Positions 24,173 through 31,996 are shown, counted from the stretch's first letter. The stretch: DNA of 43,806 nt from a virus (IMGVR_UViG_3300023284_000503:1-43806); one strand, 5' to 3'. Notes: generated by a model from the sequence alone, not told the origin. Translations and numbers: made by a program.

Positions 24173-24340
24173 TTATTTTTTGTTACCTTTCACCATAGGT
24201 CCCAACTGGGACTTATTGTGACCACGCTCATACGGATTGTACTCGCCCTGAACATGCTTCGGCATTTCGATAACAGACGAATCGTTCTTCGTCGTTCCAC
24301 CCGGAGCAGGTTTTGACTTATTAGCCATTATGTCCGGCAT
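24173..24340 (-). CDS. Small basic late protein
   Basis: 55 residues beginning MPDIMANKSKP, Gly/Pro/Lys-rich, probably disordered, ending in a basic tail. It fills the space between the FmdB-like and scaffold genes with only 2 bp to the former. Minor virion or assembly factor, unknown. Confidence 0.65.
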   Translation of the reverse strand: MPDIMANKSKPAPGGTTKNDSSVIEMPKHVQGEYNPYERGHNKSQLGPMVKGNKK

Positions 24341-24341
24341 A

Positions 24342-24740
24342 TTAGTCTCCTAGTGTTTTGAAGGCATCCATTAAGCCTTCTTTTTGTATTCTCTGTGCCG
24401 TTCTCTCGGCACATTTCTTCCGCTTCTGAGCGAACTCTTGATCTCGGTGTCTTTTTGATCGACCAACACCACTGACTTCGTTCTTCGACGGATGAACTCT
24501 ATTGTTATTCACTAAAAATTTGTCGTAACCTTTTTTAGATCGAATCTCAACTAATCTTCCGTGATTGTCTACACGTTCAAATTCAAATGCTTTATCTTTA
24601 TGAGTATAAGGTAACGTGTCTGGAGCATATGATCTCTCCCAAAGTTCTTCACAACACTCTGAAAGATGAACATCATTCATTCTTTGAAACTCTATCCAGG
24701 CATTACCACACTTATAACACTTATATTGATATATTGGCAT
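24342..24740 (-). CDS. FmdB-type zinc-ribbon protein
   Basis: 132 residues. The start, MPIYQYKCYKCG, is the hallmark of the FmdB regulatory-type zinc ribbon; the second pair of metal ligands is the altered SECCEE at about residues 27-32. The C-terminal half is basic (RSKRHRDQEFAQKRKK). Such genes are common between portal and scaffold in podovirus-like clusters but have no defined role. Its ATG overlaps the portal stop. Confidence 0.75.
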   Translation of the reverse strand: MPIYQYKCYKCGNAWIEFQRMNDVHLSECCEELWERSYAPDTLPYTHKDKAFEFERVDNHGRLVEIRSKKGYDKFLVNNNRVHPSKNEVSGVGRSKRHRDQEFAQKRKKCAERTAQRIQKEGLMDAFKTLGD

Positions 24741-26743
24741 TAACGTCTACTTGTGTTTACTCCCAACCCACGCTGGTTAGGAGCTACCGATCCAACTAAA
24801 TCAGCAAAACCAGTGACACCTTCTCTTTGTTGACTGGATTGAGGAATTCTAGTATCTCCTTGCTGAGGAGAAGCAAGAGGTTGTTTTCGTTCTCTAAAGA
24901 CTCCATGCTGTGCAATATGTTCATCTTCCTCTGCAGTTGGCCCTTCCTGTTTAGAAGCTTCTGAATGAACTGCAATATGAATATCATGATTCTCATTCGG
25001 ACTCACTACTTGAGGAATACCCTGAGCCATTAATCGAGACTCTTCTGTGGCTGCAGCAATTTCTTCCTCATCATCACCGATTAAAGTTAGATCAATATCT
25101 TTGAAATCGTACTTCTTAAGCCACTGCTGCAGTAAAGGAAGCTCCTTAAATCGATTAGGGAACTGGGTCTTCAAGATTGTTACGAAATTCTCCCATTGTT
25201 TCCTATCAACCGCCTCATCCTTCGGAGGTCGCATAGACCCCGCCTCTAACTCATATTTGATCTCTTCTTGGGCTATTCTGTATGCTTCCGGAGTTGGATC
25301 ACCATTTCCGTCTACTGGGAAGGTCGGCCACATCTCTTCCGATACTTCTTCTCCCAAAATCTCTGCAATCTTCTCTCTTGGCGTAAATTGCCATCTCAAA
25401 ACTGCTATCCCACGCATAACATTCTTAATCCACTCTTCGTTTACATCTTGTCTCTCACCAACACGAAGTCTTTCTCCAGCCTGCAAATTCTCACTCTCAG
25501 TCGCCGTATCAATACCTTGCGATTGCTGAAGAAGTTGTTGAAATCCACTAATCCTCATCAAATCTTGTAATATCTGAGGTCTTAATCTGTACCAATCACC
25601 CGGCATAGAAGGTGTCTGAAAAGTCTTGATTGCAGTCTCTGAAATATTTGGTAGTTCAACAAGATCTATATCACTAGCTTTAGCAATATTCGCTTTCTGA
25701 GAATCAGTAAGTTCCCCTTCTCTAGTAAGAATCATCGCTGCAGCCCGTCTACCATGCCGAATCATAGCCGATGAAAACTCAGATAATTGCCTTAACTGTG
25801 GCATCATAGCCTGGACATCACTCATCGGATAAGAGTTGGCATTATCTTTCATCTCTGGAACAGGATTAAGTATTAGTGGATGATGTGAAAACCCTTCATT
25901 TACCCAGTTCCAATCCATCTCAAACAAAGTATCGGATGAAAATCCTTCCACAAGAGTAAATCTCTCTCGATTACGTCGATCCCACACATGGTGTAACATC
26001 TTTTTAACTGTTTCCGGATCTTGTGTAGGACCTCCTCTTCCTCCTGCAGAAGCTAATTGCACATTATCCTTAAATTTAAACAGTTTTGTCCTCTGCCCCG
26101 GTACTCCAACCCCTGTCTCTTGAAGCATATTCTTTACTTTATTCTTGTAAGCTGGATTTCTGAGCAAATCTTCCAATGTAACAGGCTCTTGCTCAATCAA
26201 ATAAGGCGCTTCTCTTTGATTATTGTAACCATCCGGCCATAACATACGCCAACTTGGTACATTCGAGAAAAAAACGCGCTCATTGCGTCTCGTTTCATCC
26301 AAAATACCTAATTGAGACTCTAATTTGCCATTCAATTTCCCCTGAGGCGCTAATCGAGTAAATCCAATCTTTCCCCAACCTGGTGGCTGCAAAATAGAGT
26401 CTAAAAGAGTCGTTTTAGCCTTATCTTTGATCTGTAAATCTCTTACGTCATACTCTAAAACTCGCTCTAAAGTTTCTACAAATGGTTGATATTTAGAAGT
26501 ATTCGTTCTAACAAATATCTTCGGATGTCGCGCATAGTAAGCAGCAATGGAAACCTTCACAAACTCGAAAAGGAAATTAACCTCCTCCATGTCACGGGCT
26601 CTATCTGTAGCATTCCCAAAAAATGTGCCAGTAAACATCTGAATAGCAGAAGTTCGAAGTTCTTTTGACTTATCTTCTTGCAGATCTTTGGCTCTTTGAA
26701 TCCGACCCACCCAAATTCTGATCTCTTCCGGACTCTTAGGCAT
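24740..26743 (-). CDS. Portal protein
   Basis: 667 residues, the size of P22-type portals (about 700). It follows the large terminase gene with an 8-bp overlap and precedes the FmdB and scaffold genes. Expected portal features include a helix-rich centre (about 330-420) and a Gln/Pro-rich disordered C-terminus. It forms the dodecameric DNA channel on which the adaptor docks. Confidence 0.8.
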   Translation of the reverse strand: MPKSPEEIRIWVGRIQRAKDLQEDKSKELRTSAIQMFTGTFFGNATDRARDMEEVNFLFEFVKVSIAAYYARHPKIFVRTNTSKYQPFVETLERVLEYDVRDLQIKDKAKTTLLDSILQPPGWGKIGFTRLAPQGKLNGKLESQLGILDETRRNERVFFSNVPSWRMLWPDGYNNQREAPYLIEQEPVTLEDLLRNPAYKNKVKNMLQETGVGVPGQRTKLFKFKDNVQLASAGGRGGPTQDPETVKKMLHHVWDRRNRERFTLVEGFSSDTLFEMDWNWVNEGFSHHPLILNPVPEMKDNANSYPMSDVQAMMPQLRQLSEFSSAMIRHGRRAAAMILTREGELTDSQKANIAKASDIDLVELPNISETAIKTFQTPSMPGDWYRLRPQILQDLMRISGFQQLLQQSQGIDTATESENLQAGERLRVGERQDVNEEWIKNVMRGIAVLRWQFTPREKIAEILGEEVSEEMWPTFPVDGNGDPTPEAYRIAQEEIKYELEAGSMRPPKDEAVDRKQWENFVTILKTQFPNRFKELPLLQQWLKKYDFKDIDLTLIGDDEEEIAAATEESRLMAQGIPQVVSPNENHDIHIAVHSEASKQEGPTAEEDEHIAQHGVFRERKQPLASPQQGDTRIPQSSQQREGVTGFADLVGSVAPNQRGLGVNTSRR

Positions 26744-28496
26744 ACTGCACTACCGCCCTTCTTAAATCTCTGCTATTCATCACTTTTTGTGCACGATGTC
26801 TCTCACTCAACTCAACATATTCGCCCATTGTCATATCAGTTTTCTGAATCTGCTTTACTTCTTTACCCGGCATCAAATCAACTCGATCAACGAATGTCAT
26901 TGCATCTAAAATGTCATCATGCTCGCAATGAGGAAACTGTAGGGCTTCCGCTTCCATATCCTCAGTAAAATCATATTGTCTTCCATCAAATACCCTATTC
27001 TCAATCACTGTTCCCTTATCCGGCCATAACCAACGACCTTCTTCATACTGCGGAATCAATGAGAATATTCTGTCATTCTTAGCAACCTGATGAGACTTAA
27101 TCTCATGGATCGTAAATACCAAATGCTCTTTTCTTCGTTGCTCTTCAAGATAAAAACAATCCGTTGTCTGAAATCCAATCGCTTCCCAAAGAATATCTCT
27201 GATCCCAAATTCCTTGATCAATCCAATCGCTCTCTGAATTCGCTGAGTAGGTGACAACTTATCTCTGATTCCATACCTAAGAAATCTCTTGTCATCACAT
27301 AATCCAATAACCTCCATCACTGTATAGTCAGATCTTTTCTTGCGCTCAGAAGCCGGATCAACCACAAGAATATTCTTTGTGCCTACAGGAATCTTGCCCC
27401 AATAAAGAATGAACTCTTTCTTAAATCTTGCTTTCTCTGGATCTTCTGGTTTTAGAAGATGCTGACAACTAAAAGTCCAACCACTTGTATTAGCTTTAAT
27501 CTCTTTGATGTCTTCTCTACTAAATCGACAAGCTACAGTGGGATTTCCTTCAGAATCTTCAAGAGGAATCTCTATCAACTTTATTCTTGGATTTCCCTTA
27601 AGTTTTGAGTAGAGATCAGAGAAATGATAACGAGTACCTTCATAATCTTGAATAGGCATGTGCGGATCATCAAATAAACCTACATTGAAACGATCATCCC
27701 AATCTCCAGTTTTCTTGATTTGATCTTCTGTATTAATTGAGTCTTCGGTTACAAGATCGTTCTTCTTTGCGATCTGCCAGTGTTTCCCGGTTATCTCAGT
27801 ACCTATGCCAACAGCTTCTAATGTATCTTCACTTCTGCCGCCATCAGTTCTATTATCTACAGAGAAACCTGAGCGATTACCCCAATCCTTTGTATCAGGT
27901 ATCAATTCAGGAAACCAAGTTTTAAGAGGATCACTTCTTAGAAGATTTTTTATACTCTCAAGATTATCAGAAGAAGTTTCCTGACCGTTATGAGCTAATA
28001 CAGTATGAATGTTAGGGAAATTTATGATTAATTGAATTGTGTGAAGTTTGGTAATAATGGAACTCTTCCATAAAGTTCTAAAACCAAGATACAATCGTTG
28101 AATCTTCTGCATCTCATCTTTTGTCCAACCATTATCTTCATAGATCTCACCGGGAAGTAACATTTCTGTTACAGGAAAATTATTACCTTGATTAGAGTCA
28201 ACACTTGGCACCATAAGATTGTGATACAGAAGCTTTTGGTTCATTAGCTGAACTTCATCACAAAAAGGTTCGTAGAATTCTTGATAGCGAGCAATTCGAG
28301 AGAAACTTTCGCCTAATTGACCTGCTAACCAAAATAAATCGTTCCTAGCTCTCCAACGGTTCTTTAATCTAATCCAGTAATGAAGATGGCGTTGCTGGCG
28401 CGCTAACATGGCACAATTCTTGAAATTCTCAAGTCTGGCTCTTATACGCTCTCGCATATAGCTATTATCAAACTGGACTAGCTCTTGAACTGTCAA
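26736..28496 (-). CDS. Terminase large subunit
   Basis: 586 residues; TTG start at 28496 supported by GGAGG 4 bp upstream. A variant Walker A lies in LGFRTLWKSSII (about 140-150). The usual Walker B acidic pair appears as NDLV (about residue 251). The RNase H-like nuclease motifs are complete: VVDPAS (about 383), an acidic WEAIG (about 440) and HDDILDAM (about 535). It packages DNA with the small subunit and the portal. The Asn in place of the first Walker B Asp is noteworthy. Confidence 0.88.
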   Translation of the reverse strand: MTVQELVQFDNSYMRERIRARLENFKNCAMLARQQRHLHYWIRLKNRWRARNDLFWLAGQLGESFSRIARYQEFYEPFCDEVQLMNQKLLYHNLMVPSVDSNQGNNFPVTEMLLPGEIYEDNGWTKDEMQKIQRLYLGFRTLWKSSIITKLHTIQLIINFPNIHTVLAHNGQETSSDNLESIKNLLRSDPLKTWFPELIPDTKDWGNRSGFSVDNRTDGGRSEDTLEAVGIGTEITGKHWQIAKKNDLVTEDSINTEDQIKKTGDWDDRFNVGLFDDPHMPIQDYEGTRYHFSDLYSKLKGNPRIKLIEIPLEDSEGNPTVACRFSREDIKEIKANTSGWTFSCQHLLKPEDPEKARFKKEFILYWGKIPVGTKNILVVDPASERKKRSDYTVMEVIGLCDDKRFLRYGIRDKLSPTQRIQRAIGLIKEFGIRDILWEAIGFQTTDCFYLEEQRRKEHLVFTIHEIKSHQVAKNDRIFSLIPQYEEGRWLWPDKGTVIENRVFDGRQYDFTEDMEAEALQFPHCEHDDILDAMTFVDRVDLMPGKEVKQIQKTDMTMGEYVELSERHRAQKVMNSRDLRRAVVQYA

Positions 28497-28530
28497 TCTA
28501 CCTCCGGCGGCCTAGGCGGCTTAGTAGGTT

Positions 28531-28866
28531 TCATTGCAAGTAAACCAGAACTTCGCAGTCTGTCAGCGTAGTAGCCCATAACCCAGTTGCGAATAGACCT
28601 TTGCCAGGGAATGTCACCCCAAAGGGAGCCTGCAGGTTATCCTGAGTCTTGAACACCACATCACCCGCACTCGCATCATTCAGCTCAACAACCCAGGTCG
28701 CAGCAGTCGGATTTACCACAATGGCCGTAATCGTCAGACTGTCAGTGATGGAACTCGTTGCCCCCGTTGTATCTAAGAAAATTGGGTCCACAGTCAGATC
28801 ATTCACTGCCCATGCAGGCGAAACCATCAATAACCCTAAAATCGCACTTAAGAGAAACCTCTTCAT
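28531..28866 (-). CDS. Exported small protein upstream of terminase
   Basis: 111 residues with a Sec signal peptide ending SPAWA (residue 20). The mature part is all-beta in pattern (SLTITAIVVNPTAATWVVEL, AGDVVFKTQDN), about 90 residues, like a small decoration or Ig-like domain. It overlaps the upstream gene by 4 bp. Role unknown. Confidence 0.7.
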   Translation of the reverse strand: MKRFLLSAILGLLMVSPAWAVNDLTVDPIFLDTTGATSSITDSLTITAIVVNPTAATWVVELNDASAGDVVFKTQDNLQAPFGVTFPGKGLFATGLWATTLTDCEVLVYLQ

Positions 28867-29096
28867 CGTTTGCCCTTCCTTAATAGGTGTCTTAATCTGC
28901 CAGGAGCACTGTTCTGTTTCACATTCTGAGCCTTAGCTGCAGCTTCCTGCCCTTTAGCCCAGGTCATATCAATACTGCCTATCAATACGGTCATCAGCTC
29001 AGCTAGATTCAAAGAAGTCGTAATTACTAGCTGTCCTTCAACCTTAGATATCTGTACTAATAGTTGTGCTTGAACCTCTTCCCCATTCTCACTCAT
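28863..29096 (-). CDS. Hypothetical small late protein
   Basis: 77 residues from ATG 29096, which overlaps the previous gene by 8 bp. A beta N-terminal half (QLLVQISKVEGQLVITTS) followed by a helical, basic C-terminus (GRLRHLLRKGKR). Unrecognised. Confidence 0.65.
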   Translation of the reverse strand: MSENGEEVQAQLLVQISKVEGQLVITTSLNLAELMTVLIGSIDMTWAKGQEAAAKAQNVKQNSAPGRLRHLLRKGKR

Positions 29097-29208
29097 CCTC
29101 TTGTAGCTCCACATATTTGAATCCTACATAGACCTGCTCATAGCCATTTTTAGGTCCAGATTCATAAATCTCAATCTTATATTCCTTCACAACTTCCCCC
29201 TCAGTCAT
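29089..29208 (-). CDS. Very small acidic protein
   Basis: 39 residues beginning MTEGEVVKEYKIEIYE, two or three beta strands and an acidic end (ELQEDE). It overlaps both neighbours by 8 bp, so it is part of a tightly coupled string. Confidence 0.6.
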   Translation of the reverse strand: MTEGEVVKEYKIEIYESGPKNGYEQVYVGFKYVELQEDE

Positions 29209-29605
29209 TACAGTTGCAACAATCGGAACCCGATAATCGAATCAATTGAATAAGACCATCAGAAGTCACTGCGTCTACCTGATCAACAGATGGCTCGCAA
29301 TCATCCTCATTTAAAAATAAAGGCATTGTCGCTAATTTTCTAGCTGCCCTCGTCAAAATCCAAAGCTCCTCTTTTCCGTAACTCTCAACAGAAGAAAGCT
29401 TTTTAAAAGAAACCCCACTCATCTTACACAAAATCCTTAGAGTGAAACTTTGTTTCGATTCTTTAGCTCCGTCTAAATTATAGACAAACACCGCTTTTGC
29501 TTCCGTATTAAGAATGTCCTCTATGACGTCTGGTATCAACCACCCACTCTCATCCATATCTTTCAAAATCTGGTTCACCGTCCTCTTACTCAACCTCTTT
29601 GTCAT
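29201..29605 (-). CDS. Hypothetical protein (helical, cysteine-ended)
   Basis: 134 residues, mainly helical with a conserved-looking ERF-like tail missing; the C-terminus is SDCCNCND, a possible metal site. No family recognised. The ATG is embedded in the previous stop (ATGA). Confidence 0.65.
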   Translation of the reverse strand: MTKRLSKRTVNQILKDMDESGWLIPDVIEDILNTEAKAVFVYNLDGAKESKQSFTLRILCKMSGVSFKKLSSVESYGKEELWILTRAARKLATMPLFLNEDDCEPSVDQVDAVTSDGLIQLIRLSGSDCCNCND

Positions 29606-29697
29606 ACTTCCTTCCCGTCTTTTAATATCTTCCTAGCCTTACTAGGCGAAAGAGCCTTACTCTTACTTGGTCTATGACTACCCGGATGCTTTGCCAT
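29602..29697 (-). CDS. Tiny basic Ser/Lys-rich protein
   Basis: 31 residues beginning MAKHPGSHRPSKSKA and ending KILKDGKEV. Basic, disordered in character, overlapping its neighbours at both ends. Similar mini-proteins often lie near phage terminase genes; function unknown. Confidence 0.6.
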   Translation of the reverse strand: MAKHPGSHRPSKSKALSPSKARKILKDGKEV

Positions 29698-29839
29698 GAT
29701 TAACCCTCAATCTGCCCATCTTTCTCATGTGATCAAGAATACTGTATTTGGGAAATGACTTCTCCCACGCCTTCTTTACTGCCTCTGGGTTCCAAACTCT
29801 ACTCATAGTCTCAGCATACTTATGTAGCTTCTTTGCCAT
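29678..29839 (-). CDS. Small hypothetical protein
   Basis: 53 residues from ATG 29839, preceded by GGAGG; this start is preferred over a longer unsupported frame. Helical and basic (VWNPEAVKKAWEKSFPK; HMRKMGRLRV). Unrecognised. Confidence 0.6.
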   Translation of the reverse strand: MAKKLHKYAETMSRVWNPEAVKKAWEKSFPKYSILDHMRKMGRLRVNHGKASG

Positions 29840-30168
29840 ACTTTCCTCCAATTGAATTGAGAAGGGGAGAACATCTACTTTAGAGGCTGTTGGCGACATC
29901 CAAGTGGGACTGCTCTTAAGTGAACCGACTACCAACTGTCTTAGTTCGTTTAGTCGAGCAGGCCTGCCTCTTCAATCTGAACCTCCCATAGACGCCTATA
30001 AGCTCTCCCTCTTCTCAAACTATATAAACTTGTTACTTCTTTCGTCTTCCTCCCAATCCGGCATAAATGCCGCTAGGTGCATAGGTAGCTAAGGTAAAGC
30101 AGGTGTCGCTAGCAAAAGGTGGCGTAGCTCAAAAGATAGTAGTCTGGCCCTTTTCTGGGTTCGCCCGA
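29840..30168. other. Gene-free interval with inverted repeats
   Basis: No supported gene. It contains a 10-bp palindrome (29958-29967, GCAGGCCTGC), an interrupted inverted repeat in which the CTGCTC and CGACTA blocks near 29910-29930 match TAGTCGAGCAG at about 29951-29961, and a CGGCA-TAAA-TGCCG hairpin (30059-30072). A GGTGKCG-TAGC-AAAAG motif occurs twice in tandem (about 30102-30135), leading into a structure that overlaps the end of the next gene (30118-30183). It could be a 5' leader with regulatory RNA, or a packaging site close to the terminase genes. Confidence 0.4.
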
Positions 30169-30276
30169 CTATGACAGAGCACCGTTACCTAATACCTTGT
30201 CGATCTTCTTCAATTGCTTGTCAACCTTCCGCTTCCTCCCTAAAACCTTCCTCACAGCTTTAGTAATACGACTCAT
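30169..30276 (-). CDS. Tiny basic protein
   Basis: 35 residues beginning MSRITKAVRKVLGRKRK; roughly 11 Lys/Arg. ATG 30276 has GGTGAG upstream. It resembles the short amphipathic basic peptides often found in phage late operons. Function unknown. Confidence 0.5.
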   Translation of the reverse strand: MSRITKAVRKVLGRKRKVDKQLKKIDKVLGNGALS

Positions 30277-30283
30277 TGCTCAC

Positions 30284-30496
30284 CTACACCGTATGTAACT
30301 TGCCTTTAGCCTGAAGTTCCTTAGTCAAAGGTTCCCTATGCTGACTTGTATCTACACCTACAGTTTCCTTTGTATACACAACTGTGCACTTAAGCCGTAT
30401 CCACTCACTTAGACTTATCCCCGCTCTAATTGCACAATCTTCCCATCTCTCCTTCTCATCAGCACTTACACGTAAAATGATTATCTGATCCTTCAT
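30284..30496 (-). CDS. Ribbon-helix-helix DNA-binding protein
   Basis: 70 residues. The N-terminal 40 residues (IILRVSADEKERWEDCAIRA then GISLSEWIRLKC) match the ribbon strand plus two helices of Arc/MetJ/MobC-like RHH regulators, where the GxSLSEWIR turn is typical. The C-terminal third is polar. Probably a transcriptional regulator of the late operon or a DNA-packaging accessory. A CCCCGGGG palindrome lies 15 bp upstream of the start. Confidence 0.7.
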   Translation of the reverse strand: MKDQIIILRVSADEKERWEDCAIRAGISLSEWIRLKCTVVYTKETVGVDTSQHREPLTKELQAKGKLHTV

Positions 30497-30507
30497 GTAT
30501 ATACACC

Positions 30508-30522
30508 AAATCCCCGGGGTTT
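30508..30522. promoter_or_regulatory. Near-perfect palindrome before the RHH gene
   Basis: AAATCCCCGGGGTTT with a perfect 8-bp core (30512-30519), followed on the gene side by GTATATAC (30497-30504). Position and symmetry suit an autoregulatory operator for the RHH dimer. The gene shows no good Shine-Dalgarno, so the TATATAC may be part of a promoter for a short-leader transcript. Confidence 0.4.
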
Positions 30523-30606
30523 GCCTTTTACCCCTGTTTGTCTATACAAATCCCCCATTTTCCTAGAAATTTCTGCCCCTAAGGACTCCATTTGTACATA
30601 CATTCC

Positions 30607-30759
30607 TCAGTTCTCTCTGCATCCCTCAGTAAATTCAACCTCATACTCAACCTCCATCAACATTAATCCCAACTCATACACCATATCGTCAGTATGTACT
30701 CTAATTAGCTCTCTAAGGAACTTTCTGTACTCTTCAGTGTCCTCATACCTTTTCTCCAT
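30607..30759 (-). CDS. Small acidic protein
   Basis: 50 residues beginning MEKRYEDTEEYRKFLREL, Glu-rich, with AGAGG a few bases before ATG 30759. Helical in pattern. Lies between the small terminase and the RHH gene; unknown role. Confidence 0.65.
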   Translation of the reverse strand: MEKRYEDTEEYRKFLRELIRVHTDDMVYELGLMLMEVEYEVEFTEGCREN

Positions 30760-30883
30760 TAAATCCTCTTAGAAGTACCCCTACGTTGATTCTAGCCCTG
30801 TATCAATATACCCCTGGTATCCCTTATTAACCTCTCTGGTATCTGTGTGTGACTGGAATGAAGGGGACTCATATAGATTAGTA

Positions 30884-30895
30884 GGGGGGTGGGGG
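30884..30895 (+). other. G-rich tract (GGGGGGTGGGGG)
   Basis: An 11-G run interrupted by one T, 22 bp downstream of the small terminase stop. In the leftward mRNA it is a C-tract. It may be a slippage-prone or protein-binding site; function unknown. Confidence 0.5.
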
Positions 30896-30916
30896 TCAAC
30901 CTCGTTTACCCTTTGC

Positions 30917-31372
30917 TTAGTCATGTTGAGGCTCTATCTCTATTAAGTCATTACATTTAGGACACATTGTAGTTGACATAAGGGTCGTTATAGCACCCTC
31001 TTTCATAAAGGCTTGAGCCTCTTCATGTTCTGAGAGTAACGGTGCTTGGTTCTGCCTAGTTTCACCACTTCTCTTGATGATCTCGTAAAGCTTGAGTCTT
31101 ATCGCTGCTTTTGCTGCTTGAGGAGCACCTTCAAGGTAATCTCTTATGCCTTTTACTTGCTCTTCTAATGTAAAATCCGTGCTTGTTTTGGCCTTAAGTT
31201 CTTTGATTGCTAGTTGGGTACCTGGTTTAGCAAGGATATCAGAATGGGCGTTAACAGCTGTATTAGGTGAGTAATGGGCATCTTTAGCTGCTTGCCGGCC
31301 TGACTTATGATTTAGAGTATATTCTCTTGAGAAATGTCTTTGCTTACGAGTAGGTTTTATAGTTTTTGGCAT
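30917..31372 (-). CDS. Terminase small subunit
   Basis: 151 residues. The N-terminus TRKQRHFSREYTLNHKSGRQ followed by AAKDAHYSPNTAVNAHSDIL is the DNA-binding helix-turn-helix of Terminase_2-type small subunits. A central helical oligomerisation region (about 70-115) follows, and the C-terminus has one CPKC knuckle (about 139-142). It recognises the packaging site and feeds DNA to the large subunit. First gene of the leftward operon; the large subunit lies about 2.4 kb further on, so the pair is unusually separated. Confidence 0.82.
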   Translation of the reverse strand: MPKTIKPTRKQRHFSREYTLNHKSGRQAAKDAHYSPNTAVNAHSDILAKPGTQLAIKELKAKTSTDFTLEEQVKGIRDYLEGAPQAAKAAIRLKLYEIIKRSGETRQNQAPLLSEHEEAQAFMKEGAITTLMSTTMCPKCNDLIEIEPQHD

Positions 31373-31488
31373 GTGGTTGTCTTATCACGCTTTACAGCAA
31401 TCAGCATTACGGCTCGCATCATTCATACAGACTGCAACGCAATCCCCGTGCTGGCGAATATAAGTCATTGAAAAGAACAGAGTTATGT

Positions 31489-31517
31489 AAGACAAATAAT
31501 TGAGCTTCTTTTGTCTT
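31489..31517. other. 8-bp hairpin in the divergent control region
   Basis: AAGACAAA (31489-31496) and TTTGTCTT (31510-31517) form a perfect stem with a 13-nt loop, in the leader of the leftward transcript. It may be an operator half-site pair or an RNA leader structure. Confidence 0.4.
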
Positions 31518-31533
31518 GGTACTCTTAGTTAAA

Positions 31534-31562
31534 GTCTTACCATACATTTTGCCTAATTTCAA
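31534..31562 (-). promoter_or_regulatory. Candidate leftward (late) promoter
   Basis: On the minus strand TTGAAA (31562-31557) and TAAGAC (31539-31534) are 17 bp apart, with a TGn extended -10. It would drive the small terminase gene (31372) through a leader of about 155 nt. Confidence 0.4.
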
Positions 31563-31614
31563 TCCTTTTTACACCTTGGCATGAAAATAAACACCATTTT
31601 TACCCTCTTTCCTC

Positions 31615-31643
31615 TTGACACATCCGATCGGATCGGATAAACT
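31615..31643 (+). promoter_or_regulatory. Strong rightward early promoter with internal operator
   Basis: TTGACA (31615-31620), a 17-bp spacer and TAAACT (31638-31643) match the sigma70 consensus well. The spacer contains a perfect 12-bp palindrome, ATCCGATCGGAT (31622-31633), and an additional overlapping CGGATCGGAT direct repeat, so a dimeric repressor could block polymerase. The first gene starts 30 bp downstream at 31674. Confidence 0.75.
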
Positions 31644-31673
31644 TGTCTTAGATAGTCAAACACGGAGGCAATT

Positions 31674-31853
31674 ATGAAGGTCGAAGTTGATGGGTACACG
31701 GTAGAGAATGAGGCAATCAGTGAGGTAATTGACAAACTCGCCGAAGCTGACGGTTCACCTATTGAATTAAGCCGTATCCAATATATGGCAGAAGCAGCAA
31801 AACTCTTAATCCTTGCTACTGCTGAAATATACGAAGGAAAATCAACTGTTTGA
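31674..31853 (+). CDS. First early gene, small acidic protein
   Basis: 59 residues beginning MKVEVDGYTVENEAISE, with an ACGGAGG ribosome-binding site. Short beta N-terminus then two helices. No known family. Being immediately downstream of the strong promoter, it should be expressed first. Confidence 0.7.
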   Translation: MKVEVDGYTVENEAISEVIDKLAEADGSPIELSRIQYMAEAAKLLILATAEIYEGKSTV

Positions 31854-31855
31854 CG

Positions 31856-31996
31856 ATGCCAAATAAAATCGAATGCCAAACTTGTGGATGGGAAGGCAAA
31901 GAATCTAACCTTATCCCCTGGTTAGGTTTAAGCGGAATGGAGCCCGGTTGCCCTAGTTGCGGCAATACTGATTTCTTGGACTTAGAATTAACTTAA
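31856..31996 (+). CDS. Small zinc-ribbon protein
   Basis: 46 residues with CQTC (7-10) and CPSC (about 32-35), a compact zinc ribbon of the type common in phage early regions. Only 2 bp separate it from the previous stop. Confidence 0.65.
   Translation: MPNKIECQTCGWEGKESNLIPWLGLSGMEPGCPSCGNTDFLDLELT

Noticed and set aside
30118-30183. tRNA gene
   Set aside because: It has a TAGCTCA stretch and a GGGTTCG stretch, but the T-loop is too short and the acceptor strands do not pair.
30521-30772. 83-residue plus-strand ORF
   Set aside because: Antisense shadow of the acidic gene at 30607-30759.
31559-31879. 106-residue minus-strand ORF
   Set aside because: Antisense to the first early gene and its promoter; no ribosome-binding site.
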